This document shows positions 12,510 to 22,079 of a stretch of DNA of 64,000 bases, piece after piece. The notes under the pieces are model-generated. The model worked only from the letters and a program-made list of their open reading frames with translations. It was not told the origin of the DNA and did not search any database. The stretch spans positions 3,500,023-3,564,022 of the forward strand of contig JAQFVV010000012.1 in assembly GCA_028023455.1 (NCBI GenBank). The letters are read 5' to 3'. The position numbers and the translations under genes were made by a program. Source of the DNA: Epiperipatus broadwayi. Taxonomy: Eukaryota > Onychophora > Udeonychophora > Euonychophora > Peripatidae. Within the stretch, counting starts at the first letter, position 1. Each line of letters begins with the position of its first letter.

Positions 12510-14175
12510 CTAATTTTATATCTAGTTTGATCACAACTGGTTATATTTTTTATTATTTGTGACAGAATCAGTAACTGTTTTGAATAGAAAGGCTGCTTGC
12601 ATTGTAGATGAGTCTTTCTTAGCAAACTGCATTTTAGATAATATAGTTATAAGATAGGATTCTATTTTGTTTTTAATAATTAACTCCAGTAGTTTGATAT
12701 CCAGTGGTCTCATTGATATGGGCCTTAGATTGTTTAATGTGGTTATTTTTCCATGTGTTTTGGTAAATGGTAGTAGTAAAATAGGGTATATTCCATGTAT
12801 ATGATAAACTTTTCTTGTTAGAAAGTTACCTAGATTACATAGGTACTGTGCAGTAAATTTTTCTAAATGCTTGAATACAAAGCAAGGTATATCATGCATT
12901 CGTGGGTGAAGAATATTGGTGTTGATACTAATTTTTGAATGAAAGCCTTCAGAATAAATACTGTTTCTTCTTCTGGCTCACCAAGAAAAAATGGTGCAGG
13001 ACTGAATTCTTCTCTTGAAGTTTGGATTTAAAATATGCGTAGGAGGTAGCAACATGTTGCAACTGGAGATTATATCTTTTTGTTTTTTAATTGCTGTTGG
13101 TATGCAAGTTGATGGCTTTTTTCCCAATGCCCAGCAAATACAGTGTCTGAACCATGTGTGTGTCTGTCTCAAAAAGATTTTTTCTTTTTTTATTGCCAGA
13201 TAGTTTCTAAGTTCTTCAGAGACTGATTGATAAAGTTTCTTCAGACCAAACACATTTAAACAGCATTGTTGTATTTGTTGTACTGTTTGTGATTCTCTTG
13301 TGTGTTTCATCTACAAAAGCTAGAAGTCTTGAGGGGACTGGGGTGGCCTTTATTATGACATTAATTTTTATGAAATAATGTTAATGAAGGCAATCTATAT
13401 TTGCACTGGATCCATTTCAATATCTTGAAGTTTGAAGAGAGAGAGATATGTTTCCAATAGATGTTATTGATCTGTGTATAAAATCATTTTTTCAAAGAGA
13501 CAGTGATGAGTTTTTATTGTTATACTGATCACGTGATGTAACACTGGTGAATAAAAAACCAGGTCAATTAATGATGTAAACCTGTCATTATTAAATGTGA
13601 CTGAATTCTATGGGAGAAAGCCTTCTCCACTTATGAGAGGCATAGCTAGTAAGTGCAACTATTTTCTGATAAACTCATTATATGAGATGTTGAAATCATC
13701 AAGTAAAATTAATGGATGTGATGAGGATGCTATTATGGAATTTATAGTTTGAATAACTTTATTGATTGCTTTATGATTTGGAGATAAATAGACAAAGACT
13801 ACATTCAATGTAACTGTTTTCTGATATAAGGTTATAATTAATATGTGTGCATCTACATATATATTATTTTGAATGAATAGAATGGTAAGTTTTTATTACT
13901 ATTACTCCTGTTTCTGCTGAGGATGAGAATGATGCTTGGGAAAATGCTGAGTATCCTTGATTATTAAGATAGTTAGATAGATTAATCTGAGATTTATTAT
14001 AATTTTTTTGTTTCAAGTAGCCCTAGCAAGTGAGGCTGTACAATTTTAAGCCATTTTACTAATTGATGGTTTTTTTCCCAGTGAGTTTAATCCTCAGATA
14101 TTTAATGATTCTATTTTTATTCTCATTACATCACTCAAAAACCAAACACACCTGTTGCAGTAACTAGATTTTAAT
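12508..14175 (-). pseudogene. LINE-A, endonuclease domain and start of reverse transcriptase
   Basis: Read leftwards from 14175, broken frames contain apurinic-type endonuclease blocks: LLGLLETKK near 14040, a GVIVI segment near 13900, FVYLSPNH near 13790 and LILLDDFN near 13700 (the usual GDFN motif with D for G). Reverse transcriptase then starts: NNLRPISMRPLDIKLLELII (about 12650-12740), STMQAAF and, after a frameshift, KLDIKLAF of motif A at about 12510-12530. Residue order and spacing fit an I/Jockey-like LINE. ORF1 lies to the right, beyond the PLE insertion; the rest of the reverse transcriptase lies at 8090-9735. Stops and frameshifts throughout show it is inactive. Confidence 0.8.
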
Positions 14176-14222
14176 TCTATGTAATTTAATGTTATATATA
14201 GAGTAATTTTAGTAATTTTATA

Positions 14223-14849
14223 TTACAAAAGTTTAGTAGTTATTTAAATAAATGGTTAGCAGAAATATTAGGTTACGGTGAATATTGTATTAAAAACACA
14301 GACGATATAGTAGATAAATTAAATAATATACACGTAAATAGATGTAATAGCATTTTTGTAATGGACATTGAAAAAATGTACCCTAGTATCCCAAGAATAA
14401 AAAGTATTGAAATATTAATAAAGAAATTGTATGGAAAAATTAAGGATATGAAAATAGTAAAAATAATTGAAGAATGTTTAATGTTAATACATAATAATTT
14501 ATATTTTAAATATAATAATAAATATTGGTATATAAATAAAGGATGGGTGATGGGTTGTGCTATTAGTAGTTTGATTTCATCAATATTTATTGATGAGTTA
14601 GAGATTAATATAGTTAAAAATAGATTGATTAATAAGAATATAACACATTATTTTCGTTATGTAGATGATACTTTAATAATTGGTAATAAAAGAATAATAA
14701 AACATATGTATAATGATTTTAATAAAAATATATATAATATAAAATTTACAATTTCGGAAATTAAACAAAAAATAAAATATTTAGACATAGAGCTTAGTTT
14801 AGATGATAATAAAAAAAATTGTATTAAAACATTTTATAAAAGAAGATAA
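14223..14849 (+). pseudogene. PLE-A reverse transcriptase (5'-truncated, frameshifted)
   Basis: Open frame from about 14223, with a Met at 14361, encoding the PLE reverse-transcriptase core. Visible motifs are MDIEKMYPSIP (motif A, catalytic Asp), GWVMGCAISSLISSIFIDELE in shortened form GWVMGCAISS (motif B, template/primer contacts) and the intact catalytic FRYVDDTLIIG (motif C). KYLDIELSLD follows as the thumb-side block. The N-terminal PLE region (conserved NLS...L.KGLNF-type segment) is absent. The frame stops at 14849 while the homologous protein continues in the next frame from about 14803, so a single-base shift separates it from the endonuclease. Codon use is extremely A/T-biased (AAA, AAT, ATA). 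Confidence 0.9.
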
Positions 14850-15567
14850 TATGAGGAAAATAATTGCTGTCGATTCACAACAGGCATGGACCCAAAAACT
14901 TGCAGTAATTAAAAATTTTAAAATTAAAAACGATAGATATAATACGAATGAAAATATAGCTAAATTACATAAAGAGCAATTTAAAAATTTATATATTAAA
15001 TATGGTTATAAAAGTAAATGTATAGATAATATTTTTTATAAAAATAAATATAATAGATGTAATAAATCTAATAATAAATGGATAAAAATTTCATATAATC
15101 CTAAAATATATAATGCATTATTAAAAAATTATGTAAATAATAAAAAAGATATAAATATAGGTTGGGCAAATAGTAAAGATTTGGATAAATTAATAGGTAA
15201 CTATAAAATAATGGATAATTTAAAATATAAGAAGGGAATGGTTTATAAAATTATATGTGGTATTTGTAAAAGAGTATACTATGGACATACATGTAAACAA
15301 TTAGAAATAAGAGCTAAAGAACATAACGCAGCAATAAATAGGAGAGATGATAAATCCGCTTTGTTTATACATTATTTGGAATATGGTCATAAAATAGATT
15401 GTACTAAAAATATATTTGCACTAAATTACTTGAAAAATGTTAATAGGCATAAAGTATATGAAACTAGTTATATTAAAAATAATGGTAGTAATTGCATGAA
15501 CATTTATAAAGGTTCAATTAATTTGACTAATAATTGGCTAAAATTAGATGAATGGAAAGATAGATAG
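14803..15567 (+). pseudogene. PLE-A connector and GIY-YIG endonuclease
   Basis: Continues the PLE polyprotein in a different frame from the reverse transcriptase, overlapping it by 47 bases. The first 130 residues are the connector (AVIKNF, then a Lys/Asn-rich stretch and an IGWANS block). The GIY-YIG nuclease starts near 15235 with GMVYKIICGICKRVYYG (the GIY and YIG halves). LEIRAKEH carries the conserved Arg and His, and YETSYI the conserved Glu. In EN+ PLEs this nuclease nicks target DNA to prime reverse transcription. All key residues appear present; the upstream frameshift is the visible lesion. The ORF ends at 15567 and the element's 3' untranslated region follows. Confidence 0.88.
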
Positions 15568-15880
15568 GCAAAATATCAATATTAATATATTTTATATGTT
15601 TTTGAGTATATTTGAATATCCTATACTCAATGAAGGAATATATATAATTTTTATGTTGTATTGTATATATTTGTAAAATAATGATGTTGATATTGTTTTA
15701 GTTGGTTTTATTATGAATAGATGTTGCTATATGTATTTAACGGCAATCGTCAGCAGACATATTGAAAAAGATACAAATTGTATGTATCGAAAAAAGCTTT
15801 TCTATTGAAAATTTATTTTTTTCATGTTTTTTGTTGTATATATAGATATTTTATTATATCTTATAATAATAAATTTTTAT

Positions 15881-16275
15881 TATATAGAGTAAGTTAAAAA
15901 CAAACTCTTATGAAGGTTCAAAATATCCTCAACCTCAGACCGCGGTTTCTGCCTCTAGCGTCATCAGTGAGGTGCTAGGGAATAAAAATACTAGAACTAG
16001 TCCAGCATTTTATCAATGCCTAACTATTGAGAAGAAAATCTGAAACTTTCAGACATTTAAATGTCCAAAAATCCAGCTATCTAACTCAAATAGCAGTATG
16101 GGACTGAACTAAGTTCAGATACACCATATATTAATAGCTCTAGCAATATAAAATCGCCAAAGCATTAATAGCAAAAAACTAAAATTAAATTGATAAAAAA
16201 TCAAGTCAGATGACCTAATTTTAATAAAGCTCCTATTTACAAATGTTATATATAGAGTAAGTTAAAAACAAACTC
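15881..16275 (-). repeat. PLE-A terminal-repeat unit: 368-bp period bounded by a 27-bp direct repeat
   Basis: The 27 bases at 15881-15907 (tatatagagtaagttaaaaa and following) recur exactly at 16249-16275, giving a 368-bp unit. On the minus strand the unit contains one complete hammerhead ribozyme (15932-15973). A ribozyme-bearing repeat bounded by its own direct copies matches what is known of PLE pseudo-LTRs and of retrozymes. Its orientation is opposite to the PLE coding strand, consistent with the inverted terminal repeats seen next to it. Confidence 0.75.
15932..15973 (-). ncRNA. Type-I hammerhead self-cleaving ribozyme in PLE-A terminal repeat
   Basis: On the minus strand, from 15973 leftwards: stem I strand ACCTCA, core CTGATGA (15967-15961), stem II segment CGCTAGAGGCA, core GAAA, minimal stem III ACCGCGGT, unpaired C, and closing stem I strand TGAGGT (15937-15932), which pairs perfectly with ACCTCA. 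The cleavage triplet is GTC, with the expected cut between 15938 and 15937. Stem II pairs two G-C/C-G steps but has a C.A mismatch at its core-proximal position, which could weaken it. Hammerheads with very short stem III are known from PLEs and retrozymes, where dimers are the active form. All core bases are intact. Confidence 0.85.
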
Positions 16276-16454
16276 ATAAGAGTTTTATTAAAATTAGGTC
16301 ATCTGACTTGATTTTTTATCAATTTAATTTTAGTTTTTTGCTATTAATGCTTTGGCAATTTTATAATCATAAGAGTTTGTTTTTAACTTACTCTATATAT
16401 AACATTTGTAAATAGGAGCTTTATTAAAATTAGGTCATCTGACTTGATTTTTTT
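16147..16454. repeat. Nested inverted terminal repeats at the PLE-A right end
   Basis: The stretch 16147-16228 is repeated inverted at 16284-16365 with one or two mismatches. The overlapping stretch 16195-16275 is repeated inverted at 16372-16454. The same terminal-repeat sequence is thus present three times in two orientations within about 310 bp and could form long hairpins. Inverted and direct pseudo-LTR copies are a known oddity of Penelope-like elements. Confidence 0.85.
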
Positions 16455-16469
16455 ATCTATGTAATTTAA

Positions 16470-17960
16470 ATAACTTATACAAATTATGCAAAGAATTTTT
16501 AAGTCTCAAGATTCTACTCCCTCCCTCCTATGATAGTTCTCACACATTTGCTTTTTTATTAATGCTAAGATCTTCATCTGAAGTGCATTCTAACTCATTA
16601 TCCCTTGAACTCATATTTGCTTTTTATATTTTTTTTATAATCCAAGGTCTTGGGCATATCATCTTCACTAAATTCAATAGACACCACTGCATTTTTCTAC
16701 TTCATTTTCTTCATGGTCTGCTTGTTTTTTGCTTTGGCAGTGACATTTTCAAATATATAGGGGGCAGGCAAGGCACTAGGTAGTCTATAATATCTTGTGA
16801 AGTTTTGTTGAGAGGTGTTTTGGATTGTTTGTGATTTTGGCAATCACTTTTTAATATTTCTTACTGAGGTGAGCTATTTTCTTATAATTCTGATTTATCC
16901 TCATCATTCACTGATTGATTTTCTTGTAAAACTGATTCACTTTCATCATTTATTGATTTTCCTCTGGAGATATTTTGATCTTCTGTTACATAGTCATTAA
17001 TTGGATTATTTTGATTACATATTATAGTTGATTCACTTGTCCATTAAGGAGTGAATTCTGTGTTAATCACTGGCATCTTACCACATTGATGACTTGAGGT
17101 TTCTCTCATGTCCACAATGTTTAAATTTTAAGTTTTTGACATGCATTCATATGGCCTCATTGTTAGCAGTGAAAACATTGCAGTTTAAGTCCATGATTTA
17201 TTTAAAACAGCTCATTTCATGATTGGTTATAAAAGTAGGAATATCATTTGGGTTTATGTTTTGATTTAGTCTAATTTTAAATTGAAAACTGTTGCTATAG
17301 ATGGGTATAGGAGTTTCTTTTAAATATATAGATTGAAAGGCAACAATAATTCCGAATGATTGCATTAATTTATTGAAGTCATTGATTGTGTAGTTTAAAT
17401 ATGTATTTTTAATTATTCTGGCAATAAAGATTTCTCAATATTGGTTAACTTTTACAAAGCATATTTTCCTAAAATTTTAATTGTTTTATCCAATTTATCT
17501 TTTTGTTCTTTGCTATAGAATTCTATAGTGAGGTAGCAAGGATTTGGATGATCTGGAATGTGCAATAGACATCCATAAATTATTTGTACTTATTTCTTTG
17601 TATAGCAAATCTTTAAGAAATCTATACAGTGAACAATTTATATCTGTAATTCTCAAGATAACAGAATCCTGTGGGATGGTCATATTAAAGCAATCAGATA
17701 CTTTTGTTAGACTATGGATTCTGAAATCATATCTAGTTTTATGAGATCATTCATTGGGGAATGATTAAAACTTGAGACTGGAGTTTGATTCTTTTTCCAC
17801 ATTCTAATGAGTATCTCCTTTTCTAATGGATGCTTTGATTGCATTAATGTAAGTATTGCTTGCTGCATTCAAAGAAATCACCATATTGGAGTTAAAAAAG
17901 TAAATCCATTTGTCCACAAATTCCTCATCAGAGGAGTTTTCTTAAGTTTAGACAGTTATA
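16470..17960 (-). pseudogene. LINE-A ORF1 remnant with CCHC zinc-knuckle traces
   Basis: Minus-strand frames in this block are broken but carry LINE ORF1-like features: an N-terminal part with FQFKIRLNQN (near 17270), a Cys/His-rich stretch near 17080-17200 containing CNVF and KFKHCGHE-like pieces that look like decayed CCHC knuckles, then a Ser/Asp/Glu-rich linker (NDESES, NDEDKSE; about 16880-16990) and a basic tail. It lies directly upstream, in transcription sense, of the LINE-A endonuclease once the PLE-A insertion is removed, which is the strongest argument for its identity. ORF1 proteins of this type bind the element RNA. Numerous stops make it nonfunctional. Confidence 0.55.
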
Positions 17961-19994
17961 TCTACTGAATATTGAGTTGCCTAGATCCAATGCAGTTTAT
18001 TTTAAATAAGAAAATTTTAAGTTCAATTATTACTAAAATATAATGTATACTACCAATTTCTATGATTACCAAGCAAGCTGGTGCATGTGCACCCTGTATT
18101 ATTATTATTGTTCTTGTTGTTGTCATTATTATTATTTTGTATTTGTTTGGTGAATAGTACTTTTTGATTCTCTTAAACCATGTTGATCTGATTCTCTCAT
18201 GATAATTCATCAGTGAGTAGAAGAAATAAATATATTTATTAAAATAATTTGTTCTAGTTGGTAACTGTGAAATTTTATTATTAATGCAATAATTATTTTA
18301 TCCTCTTTATAGACATATTTTTAAAATCACATATAACATCTTTATATGTCAATATATTTTTAAAGTACTTCTAACATTCATCTTTACAAATACATTTTCC
18401 AGAAATACTACATAATAGTCAAAGTTTTTCTTTTCTCATTGGGATTATGAAGATAAGTTTTAGTTTTATCAAACCGAATATCATTACACCAAAATGATTG
18501 AATTAGATGTGATGGGCAGTTATTAAAATTTAAAATTATTATTTAAAAAGCAATCTAAGTCCATCAATTTAAAAATATCATAAAAATAGTATCATTAATG
18601 TATAATATTAAAAAGGATGTGAAATGGCTATTATTAGAAAAAGATTATGCATCATTTTCAGGTTTAATCTAACAACCATTCTTAAGAGTTATTGTTAGTC
18701 ATTAAACTTCTGCTTTTGATATATATATATATAAAATAAATAAAAATATCCGTTAATTAAAAAATAATATTGTAATTATAATTGAAATAATATTTTTAAA
18801 CGGTTTTAAATAATATTTTTAAACGGATTTAAAGATTGTTTGAATTGTTTATAAACCGTTTAAAAATATTATTTCAATTATAATTATATATATATATTAT
18901 TAAAAAATAAGGATAATTTTTTTGTAAGGAATTTAAGAATAATCTACTACTATTCACAAGCCATAAAATTAAGATAATTCCATATCTAAGTAATATGACA
19001 AGCTTATAGTATGCTTACATGAAGGTACATTGCTTCATAGGTATTAACATTAATTTTCTTACCATAATGCTTGGAATAAGATCCATATTTTACTGTGACT
19101 ATAACATAAACCATGGAACATGAAAATGAATGATCTGTTTAACAATCTATGTTTTTAAGTACTTATGTCCTATTTCTATTTACAAGGTCTGATTTAAAAC
19201 TATAATATAATCTATAAGATGGCATTGTTCTAAGTGTGGATTGTATTCAATTACTCTTACAGCAATTATCTTTCTAAGTAAACTGTTCATGATAATTACT
19301 TAATATGTTGTGCCATAATTTAATAAGAGTTGACCACTTAAGTTTATAAAATTCAAACCATTCTGAATAACTTTGAACTATAATTTTTACTTCCTACAAG
19401 AATGTACAATAAAGATTGATCGAATAACATTATCCAACAAAAATAAAAACATTCTTTTTCTGAACTTTCTGGATATCTCATTGGAATTTAGGCAATGACA
19501 AGCACACAATTAAATATTAGATTTTTATTGATATACATAGAAATTCCAAGAATTAAAAACAGCTGTTTAGATCTCACAAAAAATTCAATACTAGGAAGTT
19601 TTTGTTCACCCAATAACTATCCTTCTGAAATAACTTACAGGGCTATAAATTTATAAAAAAAAAAAAAAAAACAAGTTAGGTATTAATATATTACAATTTT
19701 TGAATATAATGTTGTTCACAGAAAACATATAATTATTAATAAAGGCATAACAACTACTGAAAAAGTTCCTAATATATTTCATGGTATTTTTTTCTTTTAG
19801 GATTTATAAAATAGAAAGATATAAAAATAATTGGTTATTTATTTTGGGGCCCTGCGAAGAGCTTTTTCATTTTGACATTAACTCTCAACATCTTTGTATT
19901 TCAATCGTGAAAAATCAATGTCAACTAAAGTTTGTTCTTTTTTTTTTTCCAAATATATATTTCAGAAAAAATTTAATTGTTATAATGATAAAAA
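17961..19994. other. No gene seen; contains one perfect inverted repeat
   Basis: A+T-rich sequence without recognisable coding or RNA genes. The inverted repeat at 18773-18886 is listed separately. A (TA)n run lies at about 18720-18732. Confidence 0.5.
18773..18886. repeat. MITE-like palindrome, 34-bp perfect arms
   Basis: The arm at 18773-18806 (taattataattgaaataata and following) is the exact reverse complement of 18853-18886. The 46-bp spacer contains a further partial copy of the arm motif (taatatttttaaacgg at about 18811-18826). Total is 114 bp. No longer target duplication is clear because the flanks are simple AT sequence. Confidence 0.75.
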
Positions 19995-20103
19995 ATCAAG
20001 CGTTGGTAGTCGAGAGGTCACCACAGCCGCCTTGCAAGCAGTTGCTTGCAGACAGTTGCTGCAGGTTCGCTTCCCTGCCGATGCTTTGACATATGAAAAA
20101 ATA
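19995..20103 (+). mobile_element. Short tRNA-like SINE, copy 1
   Basis: About 105 bp starting tcaagcgttggtagtcgaga. It carries an A-box-like tggtagtcgaga and a B-box-like ggttcgcttcc (20065-20075), so a polymerase III promoter is plausible, and ends gatgctttgacatatg followed by an A-rich tail. A second, inverted copy lies at 55716-55816 with matching head and tail. It is not a functional tRNA gene: no acceptor stem is visible. Confidence 0.72.
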
Positions 20104-20109
20104 TATATA

Positions 20110-21789
20110 TAAATAAATATGGCCACTAAAAATTTCAGATGGAACATATATGTAAGAATACAAAATTATAAAATATTTTAATGATATGATAAATGATTTC
20201 GGGTTCAAAATAAAGTCAATATTATATCTACAAACAGTAATAATTTGATAATGATAAAAAAAAAAAAAGTGATAGAGAAAATGACTGATTTAAATTCAAA
20301 TTCACTTTAATCATATTGTCATCGGTCTAAATAAATATAATTGGAAACAGGTTGCATACATTTAAAAAGTAAATAAATAAACTATGAACTTTGATAATTT
20401 TAATTTGACTTTAAAAATTTTTTGAAATAGAAAAGATCTAATTGAAAATAGAGTGATGAGATCAAATAGCTTGCTGGAAGGTTATGGATCGTGAAATTTT
20501 AGAAGTCTGTAAAGAAATATTGGAGAGATTTTATCTAGTGCCGTGGATTACAATAATACATATATAGATATGCATATAAAATTCTATTTATATGTTTATT
20601 TTCATTCAGTATTCTTCAACGGTATTCTTTGGCACAATTTTTTAAAGATTTAAATTTTAAATTTATATTTTTATTTTATTTTTTAAATCTCAATTTTTTT
20701 TTGTCGTATTTTATGATAAGAAGAATCTGAGAAATATATTTTTATTTTTGACAGCAAAAAAAAAAAAATATATGTTAATTTTTTTCATCTTTTCTTTCTT
20801 TATTCACAATCTTTTACTGTTGCTGTACAAAGTAGGATTGGAATAATGATTGAAGAAGTGTGGCATGAACAGAACTTTATCTTTGGTTTCAATCTTTCTT
20901 AAAGCATTTATTTCTTTATAGATGACTTGTGTTAGGTCACATTCATTTTCATGTTAAGGGAACATCTCCAAAGTTCGAAAACAATTGAATTTATTTATTT
21001 TAAAGAGGGAGGGTTTTTTGTGTGTGTGTCAATTATTTCTTTCATTGTAGCTATGTAGAATCTTTCAAGATTTTAAATTGATAAATCAATTTCATAAAAT
21101 GCATTTTGTCCTTTAACTAGAGGAGCTAGTAGTTTTGAACTACACCGTCAGTAGTAATTATATAGTTATATTATTAAATAGAGTAAGGTTGAGATCCAAC
21201 CTTAATATATATATATATAAGTTTCCCAGAACAATAGTTCATTAGATAATGTTTACATTTAACCTTATTATTATTTTGTACAGTTTAGTGTAGTGATAGA
21301 ATGAGGTATTTGAGAACAGAAGATTCCTGGATTAACTTTGTTCTGAATAAAGTAAAAAGCAAAAATATTTTATTTATCAGTTGAATAGAAGAATCATGCT
21401 CAAGCAATTATGCATATATTTATGGACTATGATTATTTTATTTTGTTGTGTGATGTCCAATTGATGCATGTGCATTTTTTTTTATTTTTTTAGAAATTAT
21501 AAACATTATAGAAATACATTAAAAATTAATTTAGCTCAACATGGTATTAATTAATAAATTAATTACTTTATTATAATTGAAAATAAAAAGTCATCATTCT
21601 TTAAATACTGTGAAATAAATAAATAGGATTAAATGATCATAAAAAATTAACTATAGATAAAAATGTGCATGCACGGCTAATCACAGAGAAGATATACTGA
21701 ATCCAAAGCTGCCTAATTTTACTTAAATGATGCTCTAGAAACAGGAAGGAGCAAGACAAAACCAAATATTAATATGAACAAAACCTTTG
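20110..21789. other. No gene seen
   Basis: A+T-rich spacer with poly(A)/poly(T) runs (for example 20257-20269, 20756-20769) and short TA runs. No motif-bearing frame. Confidence 0.5.
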
Positions 21790-22075
21790 ACAGAATAGCT
21801 CAGTTGGTAGAGTGTTTGCCTTAAATTTAATATTCAAGAATCTAAAGGTGCGAGTTCAACTTCAAAGTGAATATTGTCACTGTGCATATAGACCAGCAGC
21901 ACCTGAAGAAGAGTGGAGAATAATACTACTCGAAATGTTGTGTAATTACTAACCTGTATTGTCTATTTGTATGTTATTACTAACAAGTTGTTTGTATTTG
22001 GAAAGTTTAAATAAAGTTTAAAATTTTCTATACATTCAACATTCACTCATAAAATGATGGAAATAGTCCAACATA
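21790..22075 (+). mobile_element. tRNA-derived SINE with a Penelope-like 3' tail
   Basis: The head (21797-21860) is tRNA-like: tagctcagttggtagag is a near-perfect A-box/D-arm and gcgagttcaactt a B box. The body (21902-21945) reads cctgaagaagagtggagaat and then actactcgaaatgttgtg. This gaagaag...cgaaa hairpin type is common just downstream of GIY-YIG PLE coding regions (from memory). The tail gtttaaataaagtttaaaat and a later atggaaatagtccaac recur at 60470-60560. A tRNA promoter fused to a retroelement 3' end is standard SINE design. Confidence 0.6.
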
Positions 22076-22079
22076 TCAC

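Larger units (their letters stand above)
14190..16455 (+). mobile_element. Penelope-like element (PLE-A) inserted in LINE-A, 14-bp target duplication
   Basis: Flanked by tctatgtaatttaa at 14176-14189 and again at 16456-16469. The left end (tgttatatatagagtaa) is the same terminal-repeat sequence found at 16245-16260, so the element starts and ends in its LTR-like repeat. Inside, in order, are reverse transcriptase, GIY-YIG endonuclease, a 3' untranslated region, a hammerhead-bearing unit (15881-16275) and nested inverted repeats (16147-16454). The 5' part of the protein is missing, so the copy is 5'-truncated or rearranged. LINE-A sequence continues on both sides, which confirms a true insertion later than the LINE. 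Confidence 0.88.

Noticed and set aside
12491-12512. Reverse-transcriptase-like residues FDIVPVEIV on the minus strand
   Set aside because: Similar nucleotides (cggtacaatat) recur at 28080 and 28850 without any neighbouring RT sequence, so they belong to the dispersed repeat at 12290-12509; only the residues before them were counted as LINE-A.
20000-20090. A tRNA gene
   Set aside because: A- and B-box-like stretches are present, but no acceptor stem or normal arm spacing. A second copy at 55.7 kb shows it is a SINE.
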